NCBI GenBank assembly: GCA_903857255.1
Contig: CAIODY010000006.1
Span: 1 to 36,075, forward strand
Length of the DNA stretch: 36,075 nt
Reading direction: 5' to 3'
Source: an uncultured bacterium
Lineage (GTDB): Bacteria; Bacteroidota; Bacteroidia; Chitinophagales; CAIODY01
The notes under the pieces are model-generated. The model was not told the DNA's origin and ran no database searches. It saw nothing but the letters and a program-made list of their open reading frames with translations. The position numbers and the translations under genes were made by a program. Below are positions 24,549 to 32,710 of the stretch, piece by piece (the stretch's first letter is position 1; the number at the start of each line of letters is the position of its first letter).

Positions 24549-26102
24549 ATGAATAAAGAATTGATTGTAAATGCAAATGCTAATGGCGTTGAATTGGCTT
24601 TATTAGATGACAAAAAACTGGTGGAGTTTCACCACGAACATCTCGATAATCAATTTAATGTTGGTGATATTTATCTGGGCAAGGTTTCTAAACTAATGCC
24701 TGGTTTGAATGCAGCATTTGTAGATGTTGGCTACGATAAAGAAGCTTTTTTGCACTATACGGATTTAGGTCCAAACGTTCGCTCATTGATGAAATTCACC
24801 AATAATTGTGTGAATGGAAGTCAGGGTAAAATGTTAACAGGATTTACGCCCGAAGCTGAAATTGTAAAAACAGGCAAGGTTGGGCAAGTGTTGCAAAACA
24901 AGCAAAACATTTTGGTTCAAATTTTAAAAGAACCTATCAGTACTAAAGGACCACGATTGAATTGTGAAATTTCATTACCTGGTCGTTTTTTAGTGCTCAC
25001 TCCTTTTTCTAATTCTATCAGCATTTCTAAAAAATTAGATGACCGTACTGAACGTCAGCGATTGATGAATATTATTGAAAGTATTCGTCCTGAAAATTTT
25101 GGTGTGATAGTTCGAACAGCAGCTGAAGGCAAGAATACAGGCGAATTACATCAGGATATGTTGCAGATGATGGCGAAATGGGAATTGATGCAAAAAGAAT
25201 TGCATAATGCTGTACCACCCAAAAAAGTTTCGAGCGAATTAGATAAAACTTCTTCCATTCTTCGCGATTTATTAAATGATAGTTTCAACCGAATTTTAGT
25301 GAATGATAAAGTGATGTTGCAAGACATTAAAACTTACATCAGTAAAATTGCACCAGGCAGAGAAAACATTGTTCAGTTGCACACCGCAGCCATGAGCATA
25401 TTTGATGCAACAGGTGTTACGTTGCAAATAAAAGCTGCATTTGGGAAGCAAGTTAGTTTATCAAACGGTGGTTCTTTAATCATTGAAAAAACAGAAGCAT
25501 TACATGTAATCGATGTTAACAGCGGTCATAATATTGGTTCAGCCAGCAAAGACCATGATGAACAAATCTTGAAAATCAACAGCGATGCTGCAAAAGAAAT
25601 TGCACGACAGTTACGACTGAGAGATATGGGTGGCATTGTGATTATTGATTTCATCGACATGCGAAATCCGAAAAGTCGGGTCGCTTTATATAATGTGATG
25701 AAAGATGCGATGAGTGCTGATAGAGCAAAGCATTCTATTTTGCCAACGAGCAAGTTTGGTATTATGCAAATCACTCGTCAAAGAGTTCGCCCCGAAATTC
25801 AAATTGTTACTAACGAAGTTTGCCCAACTTGCAATGGCACAGGAAAAATTGGCGCAAGTATTTTGGTGATTGATGATATTGAAAAAGCATTGCACAATGT
25901 ATTGGTGCATCACAATCATTCTAAAATTACGTTGCATGTTCATCCATTTATCGAAAGCTATTTGAAACAAGGTTTCGTGAGCAAAAACTGGAAATGGATG
26001 TTAAAATACAAAAAGATGATTTCCATTTTAGCTGATGCTAATTTACCTTTGACTTCATTTAAATTGATGGACAAAAACAAGGAAGAAATAAGTTTAGGAT
26101 AA
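24549..26102 (+). CDS. rng: Ribonuclease G
   Basis: 517 residues from the ATG at 24549; an upstream in-frame codon at 24477 lies inside the leader hairpin. The S1-like RNA-binding domain near the N-terminus (about 40-110) has GDIYLGKVSKLMPGLNAAFVDVG and KEAFLHYTDL. The RNase H/catalytic region carries ALHVIDVNSGHN and GGIVIIDFIDMRNPKSR, with the two metal-binding aspartates of the RNase E/G active site. The zinc-link CPTCNGTG follows. It is the short RNase G form, without the degradosome tail, and acts in rRNA maturation and mRNA turnover. A saccharopine-dehydrogenase-like gene follows after 25 bp. Confidence 0.95.
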   Translation: MNKELIVNANANGVELALLDDKKLVEFHHEHLDNQFNVGDIYLGKVSKLMPGLNAAFVDVGYDKEAFLHYTDLGPNVRSLMKFTNNCVNGSQGKMLTGFTPEAEIVKTGKVGQVLQNKQNILVQILKEPISTKGPRLNCEISLPGRFLVLTPFSNSISISKKLDDRTERQRLMNIIESIRPENFGVIVRTAAEGKNTGELHQDMLQMMAKWELMQKELHNAVPPKKVSSELDKTSSILRDLLNDSFNRILVNDKVMLQDIKTYISKIAPGRENIVQLHTAAMSIFDATGVTLQIKAAFGKQVSLSNGGSLIIEKTEALHVIDVNSGHNIGSASKDHDEQILKINSDAAKEIARQLRLRDMGGIVIIDFIDMRNPKSRVALYNVMKDAMSADRAKHSILPTSKFGIMQITRQRVRPEIQIVTNEVCPTCNGTGKIGASILVIDDIEKALHNVLVHHNHSKITLHVHPFIESYLKQGFVSKNWKWMLKYKKMISILADANLPLTSFKLMDKNKEEISLG

Positions 26103-26127
26103 TAAATACAACTCAACTTTATCTCTG

Positions 26128-27483
26128 ATGAGTTCAACCAAAAACATTTTATTAATCGGGGCTGGTAAATCGGCTACTTATGCCATTGAATATTTAGCAA
26201 CGCAATGCAAAAAAGAAAATTGGTTACTCACCGTTGCCGATTTTAATAAAGAAATTGTAGAACAAAAAATTGCTGCATTGCCCAATTGTAAAGCAGTTCA
26301 GTTGGATATTAATAATGCCAAACGCCGAAGTGCATTAATTGAAAAAGCAGATTTGGTAATTAGCATGATGCCACCTGCATTTCATTTGGCTATCATTAAA
26401 GATTGTGTAAAATTCAAAAAACATTTTGCCAACGCCAGTTATGTAACGCCTGAAATCAAAGCATTTTCAGATGATTTCAAGAAAAATAATTCTATTGCAC
26501 TTTGTGAAATTGGACTTGACCCAGGTATTGACCACATGAGTGCCATGCAAACTATTCATCGGTTGCAAAAAGAAAAATGTGAATTGATTTCTTTTAAAAG
26601 CTATTGTGGTGGCTTGGTTGCGCCTGAAAGCGATAATAATCCTTGGCATTATAAATTTAGTTGGAATCCACGAAATGTAATTGTAGCAGGACAAGGCACT
26701 GCTCAATTTTTGAAAAATAAATCGGTAAATTATTTGCCTTACCATCGTTTATTTAGCAATATCGAAACGGTGAAAGTGCAAGGCTATGGAGAATTTGAAG
26801 CGTATGCCAACAGAGATTCATTGAGTTATATTGATACTTATGAATTGCATGGTGTGAAGGATTTTTTACGAGGCACTTTACGAAAAAAAGGTTTCTGCGA
26901 AAGTTGGAATGCCTTGGTTCAATTAGGAATTACTGATGACACTTACGCTGTGAATACTGATAGCAAAAGCACTTGGCGCAATTTCTTACAATCGTATTTG
27001 AGCGATGAAAATTTATTTGCACAGCATCCATTGTTAGATGAAATCAAAAATTATTTAGCAGGAAATAAAATCAAAAACAAATCAGTCATTAAAAATTTAG
27101 AGTGGTTAGGCATTTTTGAAGAAACGAAATTGCCACTTGTAAATGCAACACCAGCGCAGCAATTGCAACAATTATTAGAACAAAAGTGGAAAATGGAAGC
27201 CGATGATAAAGATATGGTGGTGATGCAACATCAATTTATTTATAAGCAAAATGGCAAAACAAAACGTTTGCATTCTTCGTTGGTGATGAAAGGCGAAAAT
27301 CAAGTGCATACAGCTATGGCGAAAACAGTCGGCTTACCTTTAGCCATTGGTGCGGTATTGATTTTGAAAGAAAAAATAAAACAGAAAGGTGTTTTAATAC
27401 CAACCATTTCAAGCATTTATAATCCCATTTTAAAAGAGTTAGAAAAGCATGGGGTAAATTTTATTGAAGAAGAAATTTGCTAA
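26128..27483 (+). CDS. Saccharopine dehydrogenase-like oxidoreductase
   Basis: 451 residues. The N-terminal Rossmann fold begins ILLIGAGKSATYAIEYLA. The catalytic-domain segments ALCEIGLDPGIDHMSAM and FKSYCGGLVAPESDNNPWHYKFSW are typical of the saccharopine dehydrogenase (glutamate-forming, LYS9-type) family and of related lysine-catabolic enzymes. Reversible NAD(P)-linked cleavage of saccharopine is the expected chemistry, but the exact substrate in this organism is not proven. The ATG lies 25 bp after rng, so it is probably co-transcribed with it. Confidence 0.85.
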   Translation: MSSTKNILLIGAGKSATYAIEYLATQCKKENWLLTVADFNKEIVEQKIAALPNCKAVQLDINNAKRRSALIEKADLVISMMPPAFHLAIIKDCVKFKKHFANASYVTPEIKAFSDDFKKNNSIALCEIGLDPGIDHMSAMQTIHRLQKEKCELISFKSYCGGLVAPESDNNPWHYKFSWNPRNVIVAGQGTAQFLKNKSVNYLPYHRLFSNIETVKVQGYGEFEAYANRDSLSYIDTYELHGVKDFLRGTLRKKGFCESWNALVQLGITDDTYAVNTDSKSTWRNFLQSYLSDENLFAQHPLLDEIKNYLAGNKIKNKSVIKNLEWLGIFEETKLPLVNATPAQQLQQLLEQKWKMEADDKDMVVMQHQFIYKQNGKTKRLHSSLVMKGENQVHTAMAKTVGLPLAIGAVLILKEKIKQKGVLIPTISSIYNPILKELEKHGVNFIEEEIC

Positions 27484-27554
27484 ACTTGTTTTATTTGGCA
27501 TAAATTTGGCTAATGAATCATTAACAATTGGATGCAAATCCAAACAAATTGAAA

Positions 27555-27956
27555 ATGAAAAAGAAATTTTTAAGTTTTTTGGTAGTGTTGATGGCATTTT
27601 TTAGTGCTAACAATACAATGGCTGAAAGTGGTATTGTAGAACAGGTTTCAAGCACATTAAGCTCAAACAGTGCTGCTAATAATTTAGCTACTTATTTTGA
27701 TAAAACTATCGAAATGACTTTGTTAGATAAAGAATCAAATTATAGCAAAAGTCAAGCTCAAGCAATTTTAAGTGCATTTTTTCAAACACATACTATCAAC
27801 AATTTCAAATTAAAACATCAAGGTAAATCGCCTGATGGTTCTACATTTGGCATTGGTACATTAACTACTACCAACGGAAATTTTAATGTAGTTTTTTATG
27901 CCAAACAAAAAGGTAATCAGTTTTTAATTCAAGAAATTAGATTCGAAAAAGAATAA
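27555..27956 (+). CDS. DUF4783 exported protein
   Basis: 133 residues from the ATG at 27555. An open TTG nine codons upstream would shift the signal away from the N-terminus. It has a signal peptide MKKKFLSFLVVLMAFFSANNTMA. The mature part (DKTIEMTLLDKESNYSKSQ, GTLTTTNGNFNVVFYAKQKG) fits the small NTF2-like DUF4783 family of Bacteroidota, of unknown function. Its stop is 1 bp from the nadC start, so the two are translationally adjacent in most likely one mRNA. Confidence 0.85.
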   Translation: MKKKFLSFLVVLMAFFSANNTMAESGIVEQVSSTLSSNSAANNLATYFDKTIEMTLLDKESNYSKSQAQAILSAFFQTHTINNFKLKHQGKSPDGSTFGIGTLTTTNGNFNVVFYAKQKGNQFLIQEIRFEKE

Positions 27957-27957
27957 C

Positions 27958-28812
27958 ATGCTTACAATAGCTGACGAGCAAATTATCCATCAATTTATTG
28001 AACAAGCATTTCAAGAAGACGTACAAAACGGTGATTATTCATCCTTGTCGTGCATTCCAGCAAATGCCCGTGGCAAAGCCATTTTGAAGGTAAAAGAAAA
28101 TGGAATTTTAGCAGGCGTTGAATTAGCGAAAATCATTTTTAAATTTTTGGATGAAAATTATACCATCAAAATTTTTAAAAACGATGGTGATAAAATTGCC
28201 GTTGGCGATATCGCTTTTGAAGTAGCATGCAACACACAAGCATTGTTAAAAGCAGAACGATTGGTGTTGAATTGTATGCAACGCATGTGTGGCGTAGCAA
28301 CATTGACTAATCAATACATAGCAGCTATTGCACACACCAATGCAAAAGTTTTAGATACCCGAAAAACAACACCGCTATTTCGTTATTTTGAAAAGTGGGC
28401 GGTGAGAATTGGTGGGGGTTACAATCATCGTTTTGGTTTGTATGATAGGATGATGTTGAAAGACAATCACATTGATTTTGCTGGCGGAATAAAACAAGCA
28501 ATTGAAAAAGCAAACCAATATCGAGCAGCAAATAATTTACAAATTCCTTTAGAAGTTGAAACTAGAAATTTAGAGGAAGTGCATCAGGTTTTAGCTGGCG
28601 AAAATGTTCAACGAATTATGTTTGATAATTTCAAATTAGTAGATTTGAAAAGCGGCGTTGAATTAGTCAATCATAAAATAGAAACAGAAGCCAGCGGCGG
28701 AGTAACGCTACAAACTATTACTGCTATTGCTGAAACAGGTGTTCAATTTATTTCCGTTGGTGCTTTAACGCATCATTATACCAGCTTAGATTTGAGTTTG
28801 AAAGCGGTTTAA
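27958..28812 (+). CDS. nadC: Nicotinate-nucleotide pyrophosphorylase
   Basis: 284-residue quinolinate phosphoribosyltransferase that makes nicotinate mononucleotide from quinolinate and PRPP in de novo NAD synthesis. Motifs: ERLVLNCMQRMCGVAT (about 101-116), DTRKTTPLFR (about 138-147), KDNHIDFAGG and the C-terminal beta-barrel GGVTLQTITAIAETGVQFISVGALTH. Length is normal. Its last ten codons (28783-28812) are nearly repeated at 29145-29174, which implies that a small element inserted exactly at the gene end without destroying the protein. Usual partners nadA/nadB are not in the window. It is probably in an operon with the DUF4783 gene. Confidence 0.96.
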   Translation: MLTIADEQIIHQFIEQAFQEDVQNGDYSSLSCIPANARGKAILKVKENGILAGVELAKIIFKFLDENYTIKIFKNDGDKIAVGDIAFEVACNTQALLKAERLVLNCMQRMCGVATLTNQYIAAIAHTNAKVLDTRKTTPLFRYFEKWAVRIGGGYNHRFGLYDRMMLKDNHIDFAGGIKQAIEKANQYRAANNLQIPLEVETRNLEEVHQVLAGENVQRIMFDNFKLVDLKSGVELVNHKIETEASGGVTLQTITAIAETGVQFISVGALTHHYTSLDLSLKAV

Positions 28813-29174
28813 ACCCGTTTTGTACTATTGAAAATAATAGCTTCTTCCCTTTTTAAGGACATTAACTCACACTACCAACAAAATCTCTTTGTAGGTTTTA
28901 AATCACTTTGTAAATAGTTTTTCAAGTTAAAAACTAATCCATTTTTTGTAGTTGATTACTACCTATTTTAAACTATCTAACAGTATCCGTCACTGGTGGA
29001 TGAAAACAGTATTAACTGCTCTTTTAGGAGCTTACTGTTACTAATAAAAGAACACATGATTCTTACAAAGCTTCGTAGAAGCGACCTGTGATAAGGCTTT
29101 TAACGTGTTCCGAACAGTTGTGGTGAGGACACGAACCAAGGCGAAGTTTAGATTTGAGTTTGAAATCAGTTTGA
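28783..29174 (+). mobile_element. 362-bp insertion in the nadC 3' end with duplicated gene end
   Basis: nadC codons for SLDLSLKAV-stop (28783-28812) recur at 29145-29174 as SLDLSLKSV-stop, 26 of 30 bases identical, with an 18-bp exact core (28786-28803 and 29148-29165). The four differences are one silent change, two bases in one Ala/Ser codon and one in the stop codon. The two copies lie exactly 362 bp apart. This is the mark left by elements that integrate in a gene's 3' end and restore it with their own copy. No integrase gene is present, and no terminal inverted repeats were found. The core of the element has several RNA-type hairpins. Confidence 0.65.
28915..29135 (+). ncRNA. Candidate structured RNA inside the nadC-end element
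   Basis: Several strong hairpins are packed here. TAGTTTTT (28915-28922) pairs with AAAAACTA (28929-28936). AACAGTA (29005-29011) pairs with TACTGTT (29033-29039), enclosing GCTC/GAGC (29018-29021, 29028-29031). GCTTC (29070-29074) pairs with GAAGC (29078-29082). GTGTTC (29105-29110) can pair with GAACAC (29050-29055) or, with one G-T wobble, GGACAC (29127-29132), two mutually exclusive helices. The region has no long open frame. I match it to no known riboswitch or RNA class. The strand is a guess from the flanking genes. Confidence 0.45.
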
Positions 29175-29271
29175 TTTTGTTGCATTAAATGAATAGGTAC
29201 ATGTTCAATTTATTTTGAAAGGTGCGTTTTTGTTTTATGCAATTGTTAGCTTTGCCAAAAATATTTTTAGC

Positions 29272-29961
29272 ATGAATAAAATGTGGTGGAAATTTTTGTG
29301 TGTGGCAATGATGATTTATGTTTTTGTCGGTGGATTAATGATGCCTGTGCCAAGTTTGGATATTTTAAATGAAACCATTCGCAATCTTTATTTTCATGTA
29401 CCAATGTGGTTTACACAATTATTTTTGTACACAGTTGGTATAGTTTATAGCATAAAATATTTGATGCAAAAACCATCAGCCAACAATTCAAACCCCATGA
29501 AATTTGATATTTATGCCAAAAGTGCCATCACTGCCGGAACGGTGTTTGGTTGCTTAGGATTAGCCACTGGCATGATTTGGGGAAAACATACTTGGGGAAG
29601 TTATTGGAGTGATGACCCCAAATTAAATTGTACAGCAATCGGTATGCTCATTTATTTTGCTTATTTCATTCTTCGTGGTTCGATGGATGATATGGATAAA
29701 AGAGCCAAGCTGGCAGCTACTTACAACATATTTTGTTATGTACTTTTTGTAGTGTTGATTATGGTAATTCCTCGATTAAAAGAATTTAGTATTCACCCAG
29801 GAAATGGGGGCAATCCTGCATTTGCTAAATACGATTTAGATAGTAATATGCGAATGGTTTTCTATCCTGCTGTAATTGGTTGGATTTTATTAGGTAGTTG
29901 GATTACATCTTTATTAATCCGCATTGAAAATATAAAAGTGAAAATTGGGTTTGGGAATTAA
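29272..29961 (+). CDS. ccmC: CcmC/CcsA-type cytochrome c biogenesis protein
   Basis: 229 residues from the ATG at 29272. An open codon 19 positions upstream (29215) gives a longer, less plausible N-terminus. Six hydrophobic helices flank a tryptophan-rich loop, WGKHTWGSYWSDDPKLN, corresponding to the WWD haem-handling domain of the CcmC/CcsA family. The DD replaces the usual WD pair of the 'YWVWD' motif. The protein moves or presents haem to apocytochromes in the periplasm. Usual neighbours ccmB, ccmE and ccmF are absent in the window, so the gene is isolated here. Its TAA touches the DUF423 stop end-to-end. Confidence 0.8.
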   Translation: MNKMWWKFLCVAMMIYVFVGGLMMPVPSLDILNETIRNLYFHVPMWFTQLFLYTVGIVYSIKYLMQKPSANNSNPMKFDIYAKSAITAGTVFGCLGLATGMIWGKHTWGSYWSDDPKLNCTAIGMLIYFAYFILRGSMDDMDKRAKLAATYNIFCYVLFVVLIMVIPRLKEFSIHPGNGGNPAFAKYDLDSNMRMVFYPAVIGWILLGSWITSLLIRIENIKVKIGFGN

Positions 29962-30336
29962 TTATAAATCAGTATAAATTTTCCAAGCCATCATCAACCA
30001 ACCACCAATGAAACACAAGCCACCAATAGGTGTGATAGCACCTAACCATTTCATTTGAGTAAAGGTCATTAAATAAAGTGAACCACTAAAGAAAAATATT
30101 CCTGATAAAAAAAGCCAAACTGCTGATTGTAAATTCAATTCTGTTTTGTTCAACAAAATCAAGCCACACAAGGCAATTGCAAACGTGTGATAAAATTGAT
30201 AACGAACTGCTTTTTCAAAAACATCTAAATAGTAAGCATCTACTATTTTCTTCAAACCGTGAGCAGCAAAGGCTCCTAAGGCTACACTTAATGCGCCCAA
30301 TATTGTTGCTATGATTAATACAGATTTTGATGCCAT
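29962..30336 (-). CDS. DUF423 membrane protein
   Basis: 124-residue small membrane protein with four hydrophobic helices. The family pattern GALSVALGAFAAHGLK (about residues 14-29), then the KAVRYQFYHTFAIALCGL stretch, is clear. The function of DUF423 proteins is unknown. It is the last gene of the minus-strand envelope run, 14 bp after the WbqC-like gene, and ends exactly where the convergent ccmC ends. The start is ATG 30336. Confidence 0.9.
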   Translation of the reverse strand: MASKSVLIIATILGALSVALGAFAAHGLKKIVDAYYLDVFEKAVRYQFYHTFAIALCGLILLNKTELNLQSAVWLFLSGIFFFSGSLYLMTFTQMKWLGAITPIGGLCFIGGWLMMAWKIYTDL

Positions 30337-30350
30337 GATATTTTGTGAAA

Positions 30351-31097
30351 TTATTTTCCGATTATTTCATTGATTTTATACGCTTCAAAAAATGCGATGA
30401 GCTGTTCTTTTCCAATCCAAAACAAAGTATCAATCACACTTAATCCTGTTGAATAAGGCGCATTTTGTTTTAAAAAATCATTTGCATCAGCAAATTTTTT
30501 CCAATCGGAATAAATCACTTTTATACCATTGTTTGCCAATTCTATTTCATCCTGATAGCTACTTGCACCTTTTCCGCTGACATAAATAGTTGCATCTAAT
30601 TGTTTTAAAATAGCCAAATTCAAAGCATGATTTTTTCCTACTAATGCAGGCATTTGCGATGAAAAAATGGTAGTACATTTTATTTCTAAAAAAGAAAAAA
30701 TAGCTTTAATTAATTGTGCATTAATGACACACATATTCTTTTCATTTTTCAATGCCATCATGGCTGGCACAATCATTTCATACACTGGTTTATAAAATGG
30801 TGCTTTGCGATAAGTGTTTTGCAACAAAGCTAAATGCTTAGTAGTCCAATCAAAATGGTCGCTCAATAAAATGTCTTTTATCGGCATTCCTTCTTGTCCG
30901 CTGGCAATTGGCAATGCTAAAAAATCTGATTCGCCATTTTTTGAATTGGGCTTCAATACGCCACAACGCCTTGTGGGTGTGCCTTTTGAAAAAGCTACAC
31001 TATCATGAAAAACAAAAACATCAGATAAATAAGCTTTCAAAAAATAGCTTGTCCAAGGAATATAATTGGGTTGATGAATGGCAACAGCTTTGCTCAT
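30351..31097 (-). CDS. WbqC-like family protein
   Basis: 248 residues. Its N-terminus, VAIHQPNYIPWTSYFLKAYLSD, is the signature of the WbqC-like family, found in O-antigen and other surface-glycan clusters. The mechanism of the family is not established. It lies 8 bp downstream of the PIG-L deacetylase gene, a pairing that fits sugar modification for surface polysaccharide. No signal peptide or membrane helix is seen, so it is predicted to be cytoplasmic. Confidence 0.85.
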   Translation of the reverse strand: MSKAVAIHQPNYIPWTSYFLKAYLSDVFVFHDSVAFSKGTPTRRCGVLKPNSKNGESDFLALPIASGQEGMPIKDILLSDHFDWTTKHLALLQNTYRKAPFYKPVYEMIVPAMMALKNEKNMCVINAQLIKAIFSFLEIKCTTIFSSQMPALVGKNHALNLAILKQLDATIYVSGKGASSYQDEIELANNGIKVIYSDWKKFADANDFLKQNAPYSTGLSVIDTLFWIGKEQLIAFFEAYKINEIIGK

Positions 31098-31105
31098 AGT
31101 GGGTT

Positions 31106-31735
31106 TTAAAAATTAATCCAACGAATTACTTCAAATGCTTCAGCATAATGTACACCTACTTGTGTGCCTCGTGTGTAGGCTAATGATTTCACAAATTCAT
31201 CACTGTAATAATCTCGATGGGCTTGGCTTTCATAACATTTCACGGCATCAATTTTTTTTTGCACTTGCGATTCGGTAAGTACAGTATGAAAATTAGTAGT
31301 CATCGTAAAATTGTTCCAAGGCAATTCGTAGCCCAACATTTTTGTGGTTTTAAAAGCACGTTTTCCTTCGTTATGAATGGCTTGATGGTCTTGATGAATA
31401 TCGTTTGAATTAGGCATCAACACTAATGTTGGGTCAAATTGTTTTCGCAATTTTACCATGTCTTCTAAAATGGCTTGCCTGTTTTCAGAAAAATATCTCA
31501 CTTTGTAATTCAGCAAAACCAAATTTTTGATACCCATTTTTTTAGCAGATTTTTTGGCTTCAATGGCTAAAATATCTTTTGGCAAATGTGCAGGCACTGA
31601 TTCTTCACAAGTTGAAAATGCTACCAAATTCACCTCACAACCATGCTCAACAAACTTTGCAATAGAGCCACCACAGCCAAATTCACCATCATCGGTATGC
31701 GGTGCTAACACTAATACTTTTTCAAGATTACTCAT
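31106..31735 (-). CDS. PIG-L/LmbE-family deacetylase
   Basis: 209 residues. The metal motif APHTDDGEFGCGG (about residues 11-23) and the second motif DIHQDHQA carry the aspartate and histidine zinc ligands of the PIG-L family, which removes N-acetyl groups from GlcNAc-containing substrates. In this operon, next to WbqC-like and lipid A/peptidoglycan genes, the target is probably a nucleotide- or lipid-linked sugar; bacillithiol-type BshB chemistry is an alternative. It is 28 bp downstream of the YihY gene. Confidence 0.88.
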   Translation of the reverse strand: MSNLEKVLVLAPHTDDGEFGCGGSIAKFVEHGCEVNLVAFSTCEESVPAHLPKDILAIEAKKSAKKMGIKNLVLLNYKVRYFSENRQAILEDMVKLRKQFDPTLVLMPNSNDIHQDHQAIHNEGKRAFKTTKMLGYELPWNNFTMTTNFHTVLTESQVQKKIDAVKCYESQAHRDYYSDEFVKSLAYTRGTQVGVHYAEAFEVIRWINF

Positions 31736-31763
31736 TATTTAAAAAAAGTTTTGCCAAAAATAA

Positions 31764-32702
31764 TCATTCCCATTCATGCGGATGCGTTTCGGGATATTTA
31801 TGTTTCAATCTGTTTTTGCTTAATGCAATACTGGCGTTTAATTCAAAGCCAATTAAAATAACAATGGCATTAAAATAAATCCAAAGCATTATTACAATGA
31901 TACTGCCAATTGAGCCATAGAGCTTATTGTAAGCCCCAAAATGATTGACGAAATACGAAAACCCCATGGAAGCCAAAATAAAAAGAATGGTGGCTAATGT
32001 GCTGCCTGCTGAAATAAATTTGAAACGTTTTTTTACCGCAGGTCCATAAAAGTATAATGTAGATAAAGTGAAAAACAACAACGCAATAATGATGAGATAA
32101 TGAATGATGGTAATAATATTTTTAGCTGACAAACTATGAATATGTAACACATCGAAAACCCAACTGAATAAGGCTTTCTGGGTAATGATTAAAATTAATG
32201 AGGCAATAAACATCAATGAAAGTAAGATAGTTAATTTCAATGCAACCCAATTGGTTTGAAAAATATTTCGCTTTTTAAAAGTGTGTTCGTAGCCTTTATT
32301 AAAAGCACTAATCATTGCTTTCACACCACTCATAGCAGAATAAATAGATAACACAAAACCCAATGAAAGCAAGCCTGAATGAGGTATTGCAACAATATCA
32401 TTAATAGTTGTACGAATAATTTGATAAGCACCATCATTATTTATGATGTCCTTAATTGTCAGCAATAAATTGGTTTGAAAATTTTTAACTGGGATATATG
32501 GAATCAATGTAAACAAAAATATCAAGCCCGGAAATACCGATAAAATAAAGAAGAATGAAATACTGCTGGCTCGAGTTACTACTCCTTCTCTCCTGATTTC
32601 TTTATAAAAAAATCGGAGTACGGTAATTAATGGTACGCCGTCAAAACCTGGTATAGTAAAGGATTTAATGCGATTAATATTTTTATCAGAAAGTAAATAC
32701 AT
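31764..32702 (-). CDS. YihY/BrkB-family inner-membrane protein
   Basis: 312 residues from the ATG at 32702; a TTG two codons upstream (32708) is an alternative start. Six membrane helices span the protein. The family pattern RASSISFFFILSVFPGLIFLF (about residues 44-64), the LYGSIGSIIVIMLWIYFNAIVILIGFELNA segment and a short polar tail are seen. The role is unsettled; the family was once misnamed RNase BN. It follows mltG by 8 bp and is co-transcribed with it. Confidence 0.88.
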   Translation of the reverse strand: MYLLSDKNINRIKSFTIPGFDGVPLITVLRFFYKEIRREGVVTRASSISFFFILSVFPGLIFLFTLIPYIPVKNFQTNLLLTIKDIINNDGAYQIIRTTINDIVAIPHSGLLSLGFVLSIYSAMSGVKAMISAFNKGYEHTFKKRNIFQTNWVALKLTILLSLMFIASLILIITQKALFSWVFDVLHIHSLSAKNIITIIHYLIIIALLFFTLSTLYFYGPAVKKRFKFISAGSTLATILFILASMGFSYFVNHFGAYNKLYGSIGSIIVIMLWIYFNAIVILIGFELNASIALSKNRLKHKYPETHPHEWE

Positions 32703-32710
32703 CTTCAAAA

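Noticed and set aside
28915-29135. Known riboswitch, tmRNA, 6S or RNase P RNA
   Set aside because: None of the invariant motifs of those classes can be found on either strand; only generic hairpins are seen.
28804-29147. MITE or IS with terminal inverted repeats
   Set aside because: The ends of the inserted DNA show no inverted repeat, and the flanking copies differ in a codon-like way rather than as a simple target duplication.
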